64,000 nucleotides of DNA from Agrocybe praecox (GCA_964017145.1 OZ024846.1:2976001-3040000), one strand, 5' to 3'. Positions 34,673 to 47,217 are shown, counted from the first letter of the stretch. The notes: generated from the letters alone by a model not told the origin. Translations and numbers: made by a program.

Positions 34673-37614
34673 TCAAAGCCTCTTGACGACATACCTCTCC
34701 CAACTGGGGTAGCTTACACACTCTCCTCGCATTTTCTCCATCTCCATAACTCTTTTCTCCTTCTTTACGTTTTTCTCTTTGGCTTTCTCGGAGTCCGAAT
34801 CTCCAGAGGTCGTCGTCTTCCCATTGCTGCTGAACTCGACAGTGATTTTCCTCTTCCCATCCTGAACGCCATTCAAATTGACCTTCAAGGTGCCTCCGCC
34901 ATTAGAGTTCTTTGAGGGCGGGAGGAGCACAATTTTCAGTTTACGGTTGTCAGCGTCTGTGCGTGCAAATGGGAGCGAAGGGGAATGAGGATCGGCCTTG
35001 TGATGCGAAGGAAGCAGGACACCTAATTTCTGGAGAAGCCGGACGTGTGGGGGATCCTTCGTTGCTTTTGGTGTTTGTATCTGTTTCGAACTGGCACTAC
35101 CTGCGCCAGAGCTCGAGCTGGAACTCGCACCTGCACCAGAACCAGAACCTGACCCGGACGCAGCACCCCAACCCAAGCCCGAATTGCTGCTGGAAGCACC
35201 GCCCATACTTGCGTATTCAGCTTCCCTGTCGTCGTCGTCGTCGTCTGAATCATCCTCGATGCCAGCAGGGAACAATAAGTCGCTTAATTCCTTGACAGCT
35301 TCTTCGTTCGTAGGTTGCATCCTCAGAACAGCACGTAGGTCAGCGATGGCACCTTGTCGTTTGGATGATCCTTTCTTGCCGTTCACAGACGAAGCAAGCA
35401 TGCTGCGAGCTTTGCCACGCCTATACAGGCCTTTGACGTTCTTGGGGTGCTGGGCAAGTGCTTTGGTACATGCCTTTTCAGCTTCGATCCAACTGAAGTG
35501 ATGTTAGAAATAGCATTTTAAAAATAATTAATAATACCCACTTGTTTAATTTTAAATAAGCGGCAGCCAGATTCAACTGGTAATGCGGCACTTCAGGTTC
35601 GATGTCGTGAGCTTTTTCGTACGCCTTGACGGCATTGATGAAGTCGCCTTTCCGGTATGCTGCATTGCCCTATATCCCAGCCACAATGAATAAATATGAA
35701 TTATAAGAAAAATGTGCACGCGTACCTTCTCTTTCTCTCTCTCAGCCTTCAGATACCTCAACTCCATGACCTCACCAATCGTCATCTCCGCCTCGTCGAA
35801 TTCCGAGTCATCTGAACCATCTTCCTCCTTCAGGATTCTCCTTTTTGCGCTGGACCAATTTTTATTATTCCTACCACCACCACCACCGCCGTCATCACCT
35901 CCACCAGCCCCGAAATCCAATTCGATGTCCCAAACATCTTCCTCTTCCTCTGTGCCCCATCCATACACCCCACTACCTCGACCGTCCCAGGCATCAGGAT
36001 CCTTCTCGCGCTGCTTTCCTTGTCTCTTCAAGTTGGACGGGTTCGTTCCATTCTTGACACCTTTGCCACCTTTTTCTTTTTCTTCCAGCCCTTTGCCTTT
36101 ATTCTTAATCCCACCATCTCGCCCGTGGTCCGAAGAAGACAACTCCATTTCCTCCCTAACGCTGCGCTCACAGACTTCTCCAAGATGGTCAGTCGAGCAA
36201 CCACATTCGCACCACTTGTTGAGGAGCTTCTCGCGGAGGATGAGCCCATACCCACAGGGATCAAACTCGTTTGCCACCGTCCAGAGGAGGGAACACAAGG
36301 CGGAGTACGACGCGATAAGTGGGTGACTTTCGTTAGATTCCGTATCGACGAAGTCCTGCTCGTCCTCGACGTCCGGCAAAAGAGTTCCAGTCTCCATGTT
36401 ATACCTCGGCCTTGATGACTTCTTCTTCCCCTGTAAGCCATTCTTCACGCTCCATGCTCTGACCAGACCTTCCTTGACCCTCTCCTCCATGGTCATCTTT
36501 TTTCCACCTTTTCCGAATTTTTTCTTTCCTCCGAGTATGCCTAGGTTCGCACTAAGCGGGCCACCAGGAGACAGCTCGTATTTGGGCCTTTCGAACTTCG
36601 GTCTCGGCATCTCCTCCAACACCTCGAGATGGGCTTTAAGTTGGGGATAATACGGCAGGAGGTTAGATGAATGCAACCCAGTACGTGTGCACAGTGGGAT
36701 GTTTTGCGCGAGGGCCTAGAAAAATCAAAAAGGAAAATCGTTAGCACGAGCCTTGGATCCCACGTGCAAAAGAAAGAAAACAAGAAAAAAGAAAACTAGA
36801 GCATTCTGCAAAAGAATAAACATTCCAACCAAAAGTTTCGAACAAGTTTCGATTCGGCTGCAGGACCAGCGGGCTCAAAACAAGACCATTTTCCTCAATA
36901 AAGCTCCATGGCACTGCAAGCCCACGAGAAAAAGAAGGGAAAAAAGAAGGTCCCAAAATATAATATGGAAAATATACTCACGAATTCCCGCAAAGCAGTA
37001 TAACTCCAAAGCACACTCTTCGTCGCAACCCTCTCACCCGCCTCCCTCATATCCATGCCCACAAGGGCGCGGAAAAAGTCCATGAGGCTTTCCTTCCCAT
37101 TATCCTCCTCCTCGTGTGCAGCATCAGGAGTAGTACCGGCAGCACGGCAGCAGTTCCACGCAGCCCACGCAGCACCGCCGACACCCGCAATACGTAACAC
37201 GAGTGTAGGGATTTGGACCAAGGAGAGCGCGTACAGCCGGGTAGAGTACAGTCTCCCGATGTCCTGCTCGTATCGGAGCAGCAGGATCCGGGAGATGGTG
37301 CGTTCGAGGAGGGCTGTTGCTTGTTGGTGCTGTGTGAGGTTCGTGGGTGGGTTCAGCGAGAGATCCGTTAGTGGGGATGGTTTATAATTCTGTCCATGGT
37401 TGTGGTTGTGGTGCGAATGGTTGTGATGATTGTGATGATTGTGATGCCCATGTGGGTGGGAATGGGGGTGGGAGGTAGTGGATGGTGAAGGAGGCAAAGG
37501 GGGTGGTTTGACGACTTGTAAATTGGCATGTCCATTCGTCCCACCCTTCTCCTTCTTGACCTGTGCGAGTCCAGAAGCAGAACGTTTTTTGACGTGATGG
37601 TATTTCGCTGGCAT
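34673..37614 (-). CDS. TPR-domain protein with His-rich N-terminus
   Basis: Exons on minus 36982-37614, 35726-36715, 35542-35669 and 34673-35492 give 856 residues. The N-terminus (residues 45-80) is extremely rich in histidine and asparagine (HGHHNHHNHHNHSHHNHNHG). It is followed by a charged region with acidic, Gly- and Lys-rich linkers. The TPR part starts at GNAAYRKGDFINAVKAY, followed by PHYQLNLAAAYLKL and WIEAEKACTKALAQHPKN with LYRRGKAR; this arrangement resembles co-chaperone TPR proteins such as RPAP3 or SGT. The C-terminal 240 residues are Ser/Gly- and Lys-rich with an acidic run of about eight Asp. A chaperone-adaptor role is inferred from the TPR only; the rest is unrecognised. Confidence 0.8.
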
Positions 37615-39510
37615 ATTTATGTTTTTATTTCTATGCTTGACTTTTGGAGGTCTTCTCGGGAACGTTGGCTGGCGTAAGCGAACGAGGCTTTATGAGCTAC
37701 CGATGAATAAACGCTAGAAAATTCAGGCTGTAATGAAACCTATTATTGAGGCAGTGTTCAATACAAGGAATTCATTGGAATTAACGCACTGGTACAGGGC
37801 ACTACGGTATGCTCCCTTTCGTTCTTTACTTCGTTCAGAGCGTCGAACGTTCTTGGACTGTTCTTCAAACGATGTAATGAAACCAGTCTGCACAGAAAGA
37901 ATCGAACATACTGGTATAATGCAATTAGATGTTACTTCGTAGACAGTCTCGTTCCTCTTTCGATCAATTTGACTATTGTTTCCTTCCTCTTCAACCGTTC
38001 GGTCGTGGGAGCTAGCGATCTGAATTACGGAGCAGGAGAATAATGGTACACAAAGAAGAAGCTCCTCGATTTCTCCTCTTATAACTCTGAATGCGATGCA
38101 TGAGAAAATTTGTGTGTGCAGAAAGATAGATGGAATGTACCGGTATGAGGCGATGTTGGGCGTATTCGTATGAAGCCTTCCTTCTTTCTTCATAGAATCG
38201 TATAAGAGCTCTGTTCGTCATACTATGTCCATAAGAATGAAAGAAACTCACTGTTACAAGGCAGTATGGTATGTATTCGTATATTCGTATTCTTTCCTTC
38301 CTTCTGTTTTCAGTGCTGTGTTGCTTCTTTCCCTCGTCCTTGCTTTCAATCCTACAGTGCCGTGCAGTCTGCGATGCCAACGAGGATGCAGAACACCCTT
38401 AGCCCCGTACGTGTGCCTAAAGCGCAAGTTAGGTCCTGTTTCTTTGCTCGTTCGTTCGTAAGGCGGTGTCTGCAGTAACCAGTGTGAAATATGACTGCGA
38501 TCCTGCAACTTCGGACCCGGGCACGGATTCGGAGGCGGAGGCGGAGTTTGGCAATGCTATTGGATAATAGCTAGCTAGGGTAATCTTCCGATGATGGGAA
38601 TTTAGAAACGTAGCACTAGGATTGAGGTAAAACAGGAAGAGCGATGTAGTGGGCCTTGGATGCTCGCTGTGAGCGACGTGGAAGGAGGGGATTTTGTTCG
38701 CTGTGAGAACCGTGTCCGGCGTCAAGGAAACGCCTCTTTTCGTCGTTCTGGACGTTCTGTACAGTGCTAGATGTCTGTCCAGACACTCGTTATGATAGTA
38801 CTTGACGTGTGGGAAGATTTGATGCTCCCGTGATCATCTTGTGGCCTTGCTTGGTTCAAATGCCGTTGCCTTTAACAAACCGGCACTTGTTGCCGTTAAA
38901 TTTCAGTTTCCGTTTTGGTTATATTTAACAATTTTTTAAATCCTCTGGCACCAACCCCTTGGTGAATATTTTTCATTGTCAGGATACGCTAGTGAACGAA
39001 ATATAATCCGGACACCTACGTATACACACATATTCGGCAGATAAACGAAACGCGGAGCTACTCCGAACGTAGCTCGGAATATTTTCCACCAGTCTCTTGT
39101 GTATGTCTAGTTAGTCTGAGAATTGGAACCCTCAACTCAAGGTATATACGGTTTTTAAGAGATTCAACCTTTGACTGTAATCGTCTGGCTCAACAAAATT
39201 CCTCGCGGGGAACGGGGTCACCGTCAATATACATTCAGGGGCTAATATATTTAGTGATATTTGGATGCAATACTACCAACAAGCGTCTTTTATGACTATT
39301 TGCAGTACTAATGCCCTCTGCTGATTTGCTTCCAACTTATAATCATTATTATTGCAGTTTTCAACTGGCTGCATAGGCTTCGATGTCAAAATCTCTAAGT
39401 CCACCCTTCGAATTCAAAAATCCAAAAACACACGCTAGTCTCGATATAGCTTAGCATCCTAGGCTCCCTGAATTACGCTTAACAAGAATCACCGCATGGG
39501 CTCAGAGCGG
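37615..39510. other. 1.9-kb intergenic stretch with degenerate repeats
   Basis: No gene supported. Between about 37780 and 38340, a loosely conserved word (GGTA.AAGGC..TATGG, followed by CTTCCTTCTTTCTTC-like pyrimidine runs) recurs about four times, suggesting an old tandem array. Short frames on both strands here are mutually overlapping. 38880-39480 shows nothing. Confidence 0.35.
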
Positions 39511-39518
39511 TATAAAAG
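39511..39518 (+). promoter_or_regulatory. TATA box of the CBM13 gene
   Basis: TATAAAAG lies 195 bp before the ATG at 39706 and is followed by a CT-rich tract (39540-39590), the usual core promoter layout of strongly expressed fungal genes. Confidence 0.65.
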
Positions 39519-39705
39519 TAAAGCTCGTCGCCGCCTAAGCTTCTCACTCAACTTCTTTCCTTTCACCCTCTTTGCTTCGACATCAAGAAGAGAAGAGAGC
39601 TGAAGAGGCGACCTACCTCCACCGTCATCCATAGTACCCCACACTCGTTCACTCACATCTACTTCACATTCGTTTATACCTCAAAAACCCAAACTACCCA
39701 GCAAA

Positions 39706-41506
39706 ATGCTCCGCCCAACGACTGTTTTCCTCGCTCTTCTTTCTTCCTCCTTCTTAGGGAGTATTGGCATAACTGGAGCCAATGCACAGGAACCAGCGTA
39801 CGGACTCGTCATCATGATGCGTCAAGTCAGCTAACGTTCTAATACGTATCACAGATTCCAAGGCGAACTCCTCATTGAGCCTGTTCTGAGCAGTGGTACG
39901 TGTTCTCTTCTATCAATACTACCTTACGTCTCCGTTAAAGCTGCGTCCTTCTCTCTAGCAAAATGCCTTACAGCGACTTCCAACACCGCCTCCTCTGCAG
40001 TAACCCTTCAAGCTTGCTCTTCGCCTCCGACCGCATCACAGAAATGGACTTTCGCTAACGGCCAAGTGAAGGTCTTCGGGGACAAATGTCTTCAAGTCCC
40101 TAACGGAACCAACGAAGACGGGGTCAAATTGCAGATCGCCACATGCGACGCCGGGAACAACGGCCAGAAATTCGGGTACTCCGTATGGAGTAATACGTTG
40201 ACTTGGAAGGGGACCAACAAGTGTGTTGACTTGGCTGGAGGCAATTTGGGTGATGGTGCACCGGTATGTATTCGCACGTTATCTTTATGGCGTCACTTCC
40301 TCTTCTTTCTATATATAACCCTTTTCATTATGATGCTACAAAATTACCCCTATTCATCCACACATTCATTTTACTAACCGCCCGTCCTCATTTTCCAGAT
40401 TCAAATATGGACCTGCTCCAACGGCAACCCGAACCAGTTCTGGAACGTCGGATACTCGGCCCTCACGCTGCCAGCTACCTCTCAGAAAGAACAGACTGGC
40501 GTGAACAACTGTTCCGGCGCAAACGCAGGAAGCGACCCAAAGTGTCAAACAGTATGGTTGAACTCTGCAAGCGATTTCTGTTTATGGGGACCGCGTACGT
40601 TGTCTTTTATTGAATTTCACACACTCCCTTTCTATCTACTGAAATTGACACTGAATTTAAATAGCAACTACTAACTCAGTCGGCGATGCTGAGCGCGACA
40701 TGGTCGCATACTGCACCAAATCGGGCCGAGGAACGCGTCTGATCCCCGACGGTGCGCTGCACGGGGTCCACTTCGTCATGACGCCCGACTATGTCCAGGT
40801 TACTGGCGTAGGCAACTTCACAGGACTCGGTGTAAAGAAAGGGGACTCCGGTGGTGAACTCGATAATAGGGGCGCTGATGGGAGGGGCAACCCAAGTGAG
40901 TCGGATGCCGTTGTCATTCGAATCAAGTTGTTCTTATCAGCTTCGTATAGTCGGTGGTCTCGTATACGGCAACACGTTCGGTCCATCGATGCAATACCAC
41001 GAATGGACTTCGTTCATCTCTGAGGGCGAGTTTTGCTTCAGGGCGTGCGTAGGTCCCAAAGCGACGAGCTTGTGTAACCACATTTACGATGTGATGGGAT
41101 GTTACTGGGTCCGTGTGTTCACCTTTCGCTCTCTGATTTTAGGCATTGACCCTCCTTGCCGGTACATAGAATATGCCTGCAAATTACGATTCGGGCGTGT
41201 TTGAAGACTGCAAGGGTGACGATGAGTAAGTCACATTTTTATTTCATTACGTTTGTCCCTTATGCTCGACCTCCTAGCCTGCCGATGGGCGTCTACGGCA
41301 CCTCGACCTTTCACCAAGGTGAATCTTCCACACCTCCCCCACACCCCCCTGCGAGCTCGAGCAGCTGTAAGTCGTTGCCTACTGTCAGTGTATCACCTAT
41401 GCAGAGGCGCGAGATTGTCGAAGAACTGGGGTTGGGCAAGCGACGTATCGATGCGATTCCTGAGCCGGCTTGGCCTGGTCAGACGCCTGCTCCTAGGGCT
41501 TACTGA
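39706..41506 (+). CDS. secreted CBM13/ricin-B-type lectin protein with unrecognised C-terminal domain
   Basis: Eight exons (39706-39797, 39855-39895, 39959-40263, 40399-40594, 40665-40895, 40951-41108, 41170-41225 and 41278-41506) give 435 residues. An N-terminal signal peptide is clear (a hydrophobic FLALLSSSFLG core, cleavage probably after ANA near residue 27). Residues about 45-175 form a ricin-B-like trefoil region with KCLTA, ASQKWTF, KCLQVPNG, NKCVDLAGG and QIWTCSNGNPNQFW. The second half has paired cysteines, RGTRLIPDG, GVKKGDSGGELDN and NTFGPSMQYHEW, and ends in a Pro/Ser-rich tail. I do not recognise this domain by name, although similar two-part proteins occur in mushrooms. It probably binds carbohydrate outside the cell. 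Confidence 0.85.
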
Positions 41507-41999
41507 TAAAGTTGGATCATACTCGCACATCTGTTTCTATTTGAATTAATTCTTTACTAATTTTTTTACCTTATGTTTCGCGGCAACTATACATACCTAA
41601 TACAGCTTTCACTTTACTATCCCAACGTTTCTAGTTGTTACAGACTGGTGTTTTCCCGGTGTTTGATTTCTCGGATTTTCTTCATATCGGGATAATGATC
41701 GAAACGGTAAAGACTACCAGGATTGCTATTTGTCAAGTGTGCACAAAGTAGGTCAAGACCACCTGCGTTCCTGGTAGAAAGCCCTCAAAAGTTCGAAACC
41801 ACAAAATCCGGACAGACTCGTACCCATTTCTGCTTCACCGAGAATACTGTCCTCGACGAATATGTCATCCTAACTCAAAGCCCGCCGTTGTCCCTGTATA
41901 GTACTATGGAAGAAAATATCGCATTACTATAATGTGTGTATAAGTTGTTCCTCCTCGTCAGATGCCAGTGCTCTCCTTACAATTACTAGAATGATTGAG
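41507..41999. other. intergenic stretch with a kinase N-terminus fragment
   Basis: Around 41805-41880, the + strand resembles 43075-43140 of the kinase gene (cf. TACCCATTTCTGCTTCACCG and ATCCTAACT), a short duplicated scrap. Otherwise empty. Confidence 0.4.
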
Positions 42000-42955
42000 G
42001 TAAAGATTACCAGGATTCGGGCTGATCTTATAGAAGAATTCATGCTGATCATTTGGCAAATCGCAGAGCGGTTCCGCTCTTCTCAAACGCCACACGTACA
42101 TATTCTGTTATGAAAATGAGACAACTATAAAATTGTTTTCATTATAACCTGTACATCATCTTCTTTATATGCACTCGTAATTACTGAAGGCAAAATTTGA
42201 ACGTTACACGGAAATTGTATCTAATCACTTCAATAAGTGTCCAGGCTTCTTCGCCTGGTTTCTGCAAAATAATCCGAGAAAAAGTTATAGATCCACTTTC
42301 TTCGGGAATCATCTACATCGATATGAATGAGTTCAATATGAGTATATGTAGGACTGATAAGGCTGCTTACCGCTTGCTACAGAATGGGACGACACTGGCA
42401 AAGAAGCATTTGAGCCACGCTCGAGGGTGATGACTCTCCCGGAATCTGTTTCATAGTCCATTGCGTATCCGCTTAGCCCTGAGTTAGAATGACTAGAGCC
42501 CTTGAGCGATGCAGCTGTTGCAAAATATACATAAGCAGAGCGATATGCCAGAAAACTTGAGTAAAAACAGACCATTGTCTTGGACTAGTAGATCATTTCT
42601 CACAGGGACGTTCACATAAAGACTCATTTCCTCTGGGCTGAGAGGAGGGAGCCTCTATAGCTAGAGTATTTCAGAAAATGGTAAAAGTGAATGGAAAAAC
42701 ACATACCGTGACTTCAGGGAGGGGTTCAAACTATGTACATTGGATACGGAAATGGCACTTCATTTACATATAGTCGTGACAAACATAGAAACAAGACCTA
42801 CCTCCTATGGGTCCCAATGCAGCTGACACCAAAGCGTTTTCATTAATCTATCAGGATAATATCATAGGAGTAGACGGAAATTTAAGTACCTCAGAGCAGT
42901 TTCGAAAGCCACTCTAAGCCTATCCACCTCGCAGTAAAGGTCACGCGACGTGAGC
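42000..42955 (-). other. possible multi-exon gene of unknown family
   Basis: Candidate minus-strand exons bounded by GT-AG sites read like protein: a piece with LLTSRDLYCEVDRLRVAFE near 42930, NALVSAALGPIGG near 42820, RLPPLSPEEMSLYVNVPV near 42650, a Ser-rich piece with GSSHSNSGLSGYAMDYE near 42480, KPGEEAWTLIE near 42250, and YVWRLRRAEPLCDLPND near 42060. I could not join them into one confident model and do not recognise the family. The 5' end would overlap or abut the divergent kinase at 43020. It may be decayed. Confidence 0.35.
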
Positions 42956-43019
42956 AATGCATAGACGAGGACCGGGGCAATCATCACCACAACATTTGGA
43001 AACTGAAACTACTTTCAAC

Positions 43020-44495
43020 ATGGGACGACGAGGGACGGACCGACTTATTAACGAGTATGAGCAGTACTGGGTGAATCTGTACCCTTTTCTGCTTCACCGT
43101 GGGTACCGTCTTCGACCAAGATATCACCCTAACTGGAAGCCGTCGTGGCTGCAAACGGAGGGCCTCTCGCCATCACTGTGTGAGGATGCTGTGGGAGCAG
43201 TTAAGTGAAACTTATCACACAGAGATAATCATATTAATATATTTGTTCTCATTGAAGCAGCAGCCAAATCACTAAACTCCCTGCCCGAACGATGGGACCC
43301 CCGTCGACGATGGCGTGAACGCGATAATGAAGTAGGTGCAGTAGAAGAGGGAGATTGCGGGGGAAAGAGATACGAAATCTCAAAAAGCATGTCAGTGGGA
43401 TCTGTGCTCTGGAATGAATTCCGAGTCTTTGGCGAGAGGGCTCCACGAGAAGAAAAGCCTGCCAAACGAAGTAAAGCAACATCCGCCCCCCTGAGAGAAT
43501 TGGCTATTCAAGATGGTTGAGACCTCTTCCGAAGAAATACCTCTGGCAACTTTCCTGTCATCAACGGAGCAACGCGTCGATCCAAAAAACTGTGCGGTGC
43601 CTATTTTGGACGTAATCATGATACCAGATGACGATGACCATGCATTATTGGTCATGCCTCATCTTCTGCACTTCCATGTTCTGCCGTTTCGACGACTTGG
43701 CGAGTTTTATGAATTTACAATTCAAGTGTTGGAGGTATGTTCCTTACGCACATATCAGAGAGAAGCTCTGGTTGATCTATTATCTGCCCTATGTCTCAGG
43801 GACTCGAGTTCCTGCACAATCAGACAATAGTTCACAGGTAATAAATGGTGTTTCGGTACCACATAACGAAGCTCCAAGCTGATGTCGTTTTTAAAAGAGA
43901 TATATGCTGGGGAAACATTATGCTCGACACATCTAAGACTGTCCCAAATGGACATCACTTTCGAAGCTGGATGACGGAAGATGGTGTGAACAAACCACTT
44001 CAATGGAAGACGAGATGGGAGGTGAGGCCCAATCAGTACTACATTATTGATTTTGGACTGTCCGTCCGCCCACCTTCCAAAACACACCTCGCATATGGTA
44101 AATTTGGGCAAGATCGTACGGTACCAGAGATGTCCGTGTCCGTTCCATATGACCCATTCAAGGCCGATATTTACCAGATCGGAAATGTTATCCAGACTTG
44201 TATCAGTGTATGATTATCTTCTACTTGCTAAGGACTTATTTTAATGGCAGTTTGACAGGCACACAATGGCTTGAATGCATTCAAAGGTCTCGCAGACCGT
44301 ATGACGCAGCAGGATCCAGCTGCACGGCCCAGTGCTTCTGAAGCAGTTCAGATCTGCATGAAGACTATCGCAAAGATCAAGAGATGGAGAAGGATGACCA
44401 AACGCGTGTGGAGAGTTGAATCCGAGGTCACCTGTCGCCTCCCGCTTTCTATGAAATTTGCCGTTATGTATCGTGGGTTGCAGATTCTGGCGTAA
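43020..44495 (+). CDS. protein kinase-like protein (Agaricomycete family)
   Basis: Readable exons are 43020 to about 43208, about 43510-43734, 43800-43837, 43898-44207 and 44259-44495. The later junctions are in phase. Motifs are GYRLRPRYHPNWKPSW, PLATFLSSTEQ, PILDVIMIPDDDDH, GLEFLHNQTIVHR then DICWGNIM (HRD..N loop), and IIDFGLS (DFG), then DIYQIGNVIQ and DPAARPSASEA for the C-lobe. The loop and DFG residues suggest catalytic competence. The stretch 43209-43509 is odd: the related gene at 25527-26338 has an exon with DATHIDDGKKVVFK there, but I find no equivalent here, so the lysine-bearing N-lobe strand is unaccounted for. An upstream in-frame ATG exists at 42957. Substrate unknown. Confidence 0.7.
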
Positions 44496-45056
44496 ACTCG
44501 CAGAATATGACATAGTCAGGTCATGTGCTGCAACCTATGTTGGCCTAGAAATTTGTTAATATTTCGAGATAGAAACAGTGCCTAAGTGGACTAATGAGTG
44601 TGTCAGAAGACACGGCTTACCTTGTCACTGTTATCAAAACACCGAGCATGGGTGGCGCACGCGCGCAAGGCGCATCACACATACGCATCACAAGTATCCA
44701 GCCAATGCCGAACTTTAATAAATCTCTCCCGGAACGGTTGGCCCCGCTACTGTTCCAACTCAACGACCTCTTCCCACGTAATGGACTCGAACAACAGCGA
44801 GCAGAGACTTTCCCCTGTCGTCTCCCTCATTTTCTCCAGAATCAAAGCAGGCCCTCAGTCATTAACCACAGACTATATCATCCTCACCACGACTCAAAGG
44901 GCGTCTGGCCGAGCGTTTGTGAGTGATGAGGTTTTCCGAGAGTCCGTCAACTCCTTCACTCACCGCAACGTCTCACAGCTATAGATTATGCTGCAACAAT
45001 TCTGGCAACTCATTGACAGATTCTATGGTGTAGAAAAGAGGCGCCAAAGCTAAATT
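44496..45056. other. spacer, no gene seen
   Basis: A 110-codon + frame (44594-44926) overlaps a 128-codon frame in another register; neither shows family features. Confidence 0.4.
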
Positions 45057-47217
45057 GTCTACGTACATCAGTGTCACATGAGATATTCAATCGCATTCAG
45101 CGCTGCCTGTTTATATGCCAGCGTTCTAGCATCGATTATATTCGCCGAAATAGACTTGGATAAAGAATAAACGCCACGCATCTAGCCGTCGCCATCTAAG
45201 ATCCAATGAGTAAAGATAACCAATCACGGGATACGTAGACTCACGGAGGTCGACACTCAGTCCTTCAAAAATCAGCTACAAGATGTCAAATCTTCGTTGA
45301 TAATTATTCGTTGGCATCTCATAACCGTCGGAAAGGACCTTTTGCGGGAACATTGGATCAACAGGAGATGGCTGTTCCAGAAAATCGTCAATATTCCGGG
45401 ATCGACTAATATTTGGAAAATATTAACGTATTTCGAATATAGGCTGTCAGAGAGCAAATTTGTCGACAACTCCTTTCAAAATGCTGGTTTTGATGGTTAT
45501 TATTTCGGCCTGAAAGACGTTAAAAGAGTCGGACAACGCAAAAAATTCTATTGACCATTTCGATAATCCCGCAGAATGTGATCGGTGAAAAAAAAATACC
45601 GTGTGAGAGATTGAGAGAAGTGAACAACATATTCTCCACCTCGCCCTTGACAATGTTCAACGTTCATTAGTAAGTAGGATACATTTGAAGTAGAAGCCTT
45701 AGCTCACATCGCCTTGCAAGAAATGTAAACCAACTGCCAGATTAGCCCCCTTGATGAATACAGGAAAGTAACAACGGGATCCCCTAAAATGTTGAGCCAA
45801 GATTGAGTTTCTCGCATATTAGGGCGGGAAATAAATATCCATCTAAGGAATAACGATTAAAGGAATATACTTACGTCGCAATCACCTCTACTTTCACGTC
45901 CAGGAAGGGTTCTGGCACCTTCGTCTTCAATCTTGTTCTTTAGGCTATTTTTGAGGTTTGTGTACGCACTACTGGCCAAAGGTAAATGAGCTACAGGCGA
46001 CGAGACGTCTGCATAAGCGTCAAGTAGTTCCTTTTCGCGTTTGTTATAAGTCGCGAGGAGCTCTGCTGATCGCGCGGTTCCAATGATGCCTGGATGAAGT
46101 ATGCCTGCAAACCAAACACCTGGGATATGTCTGGAGCTTGAATATACACCTGAAACGATGTGAACATCTATTTCAGGACGGTTAAACGGAGAATGGAGTA
46201 AGAACTGTATCTTCAATGTCCCATATAGCCTTTGCTGCTTTGTTATTAAAATTCTGATCCGAAGTTCAGTTTGCTGGTTTCAATACTTTGGTTGGTAAGG
46301 ACAGAACAAATCCATGTAAGCATGCCCAACAGGCCGAGCCCTTCATTAGAGATATCCAAGATGCCCTGTGAAGTTTCCATAAGTAAAACAAGTGACTCAT
46401 TCTGCGTTCAATTTCTATTTTTTACACTGAACCCCAGGGCATCTGTACGAACGGTCTAACTTTAGGCGAATCAGTAACCAAAATATTTGAAAGGAAAAAT
46501 ACCGTCTAATATATCAACCCGGCTCCGCTCCTTATACTTCTAACGGCCAGATTGAAGGAAATGCAACATGGTGAAATCCGAATTCAAGATATCATCGCTA
46601 CCTGTTATTACACCGCCAGAAATGCAACGGCAATGCCAAAGCGCTGGGACATAGCTGACGATCATCATTGATATACTGTCCCCAAAGAGCATCTGTTGAT
46701 TCATAAATATGGACGGGCACAATTTAATGTCGATGATTGTGATGGAAGACCCACCAACACAATCGGTTTGGGACGCCTGACTCGGGAATTAGAAATGCAT
46801 AAAGAAAAAGAAAACACAAAGTCATGAGTCTGACAGGCCAGGTTTCACGGTCGTGACTGGAGGGATGTCTAGGCTACAAATAGTTCGGGGAAAGAGTCGA
46901 ATTAATACGATACGAAGATTTCTACTTACTGCCAGCGATTTTGAATGCCCTGGATCACGATGAGCTTTCCTGAGAGCACGATCGAAAAAAGAAATCAACG
47001 AACGCACCCTCTGACTCTCCGCTGGTCTGACAGCGGTCCAAGGAAATGGCATTAGTTATAAGACAACCAATTCATCAATCGAGAATAACGCGTACATAAG
47101 TGGGTCAACCTGTAAACGATTGAAAAATCGGCATAACAATGGCAAAAATAAGAGCAGTGGTTCTGGTAGACGTACAGGCGTTAAACTTGGGTAGGTACCT
47201 GAATTATTGTCTGTCAT
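45057..47217 (-). pseudogene. formamidase/acetamidase, copy 3, degenerate
   Basis: Exon pieces follow the order of copies 1 and 2: MTDNNSGTYPSLTP at 47217, VDPL near 47100, the GGQ.NDD-type block near 46690, SRHIPGVWFAGILHPGIIG near 46110, ARTLPGRESRGDCD near 45890, and KQAALNAIEYLM-like sequence near 45090. In the conserved VEGAEPGD block (about 46525) a TAA replaces the glutamate codon and a second stop follows the EPG. The gene ends before the last two exons. It is closer to copy 1 than to copy 2 at the DA..GQ..NDD site. No functional product is expected. Confidence 0.85.

Noticed and set aside
35023..35253. 76-codon minus frame and other small frames in the TPR C-terminus
   Set aside because: Out-of-frame readings of the same Ser/Gly-rich exon.
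35712..36326. A 204-codon + strand frame with hydrophobic and Pro-rich content
   Set aside because: Antisense to the TPR protein exon 35726-36715, which has paralogue-independent domain support.
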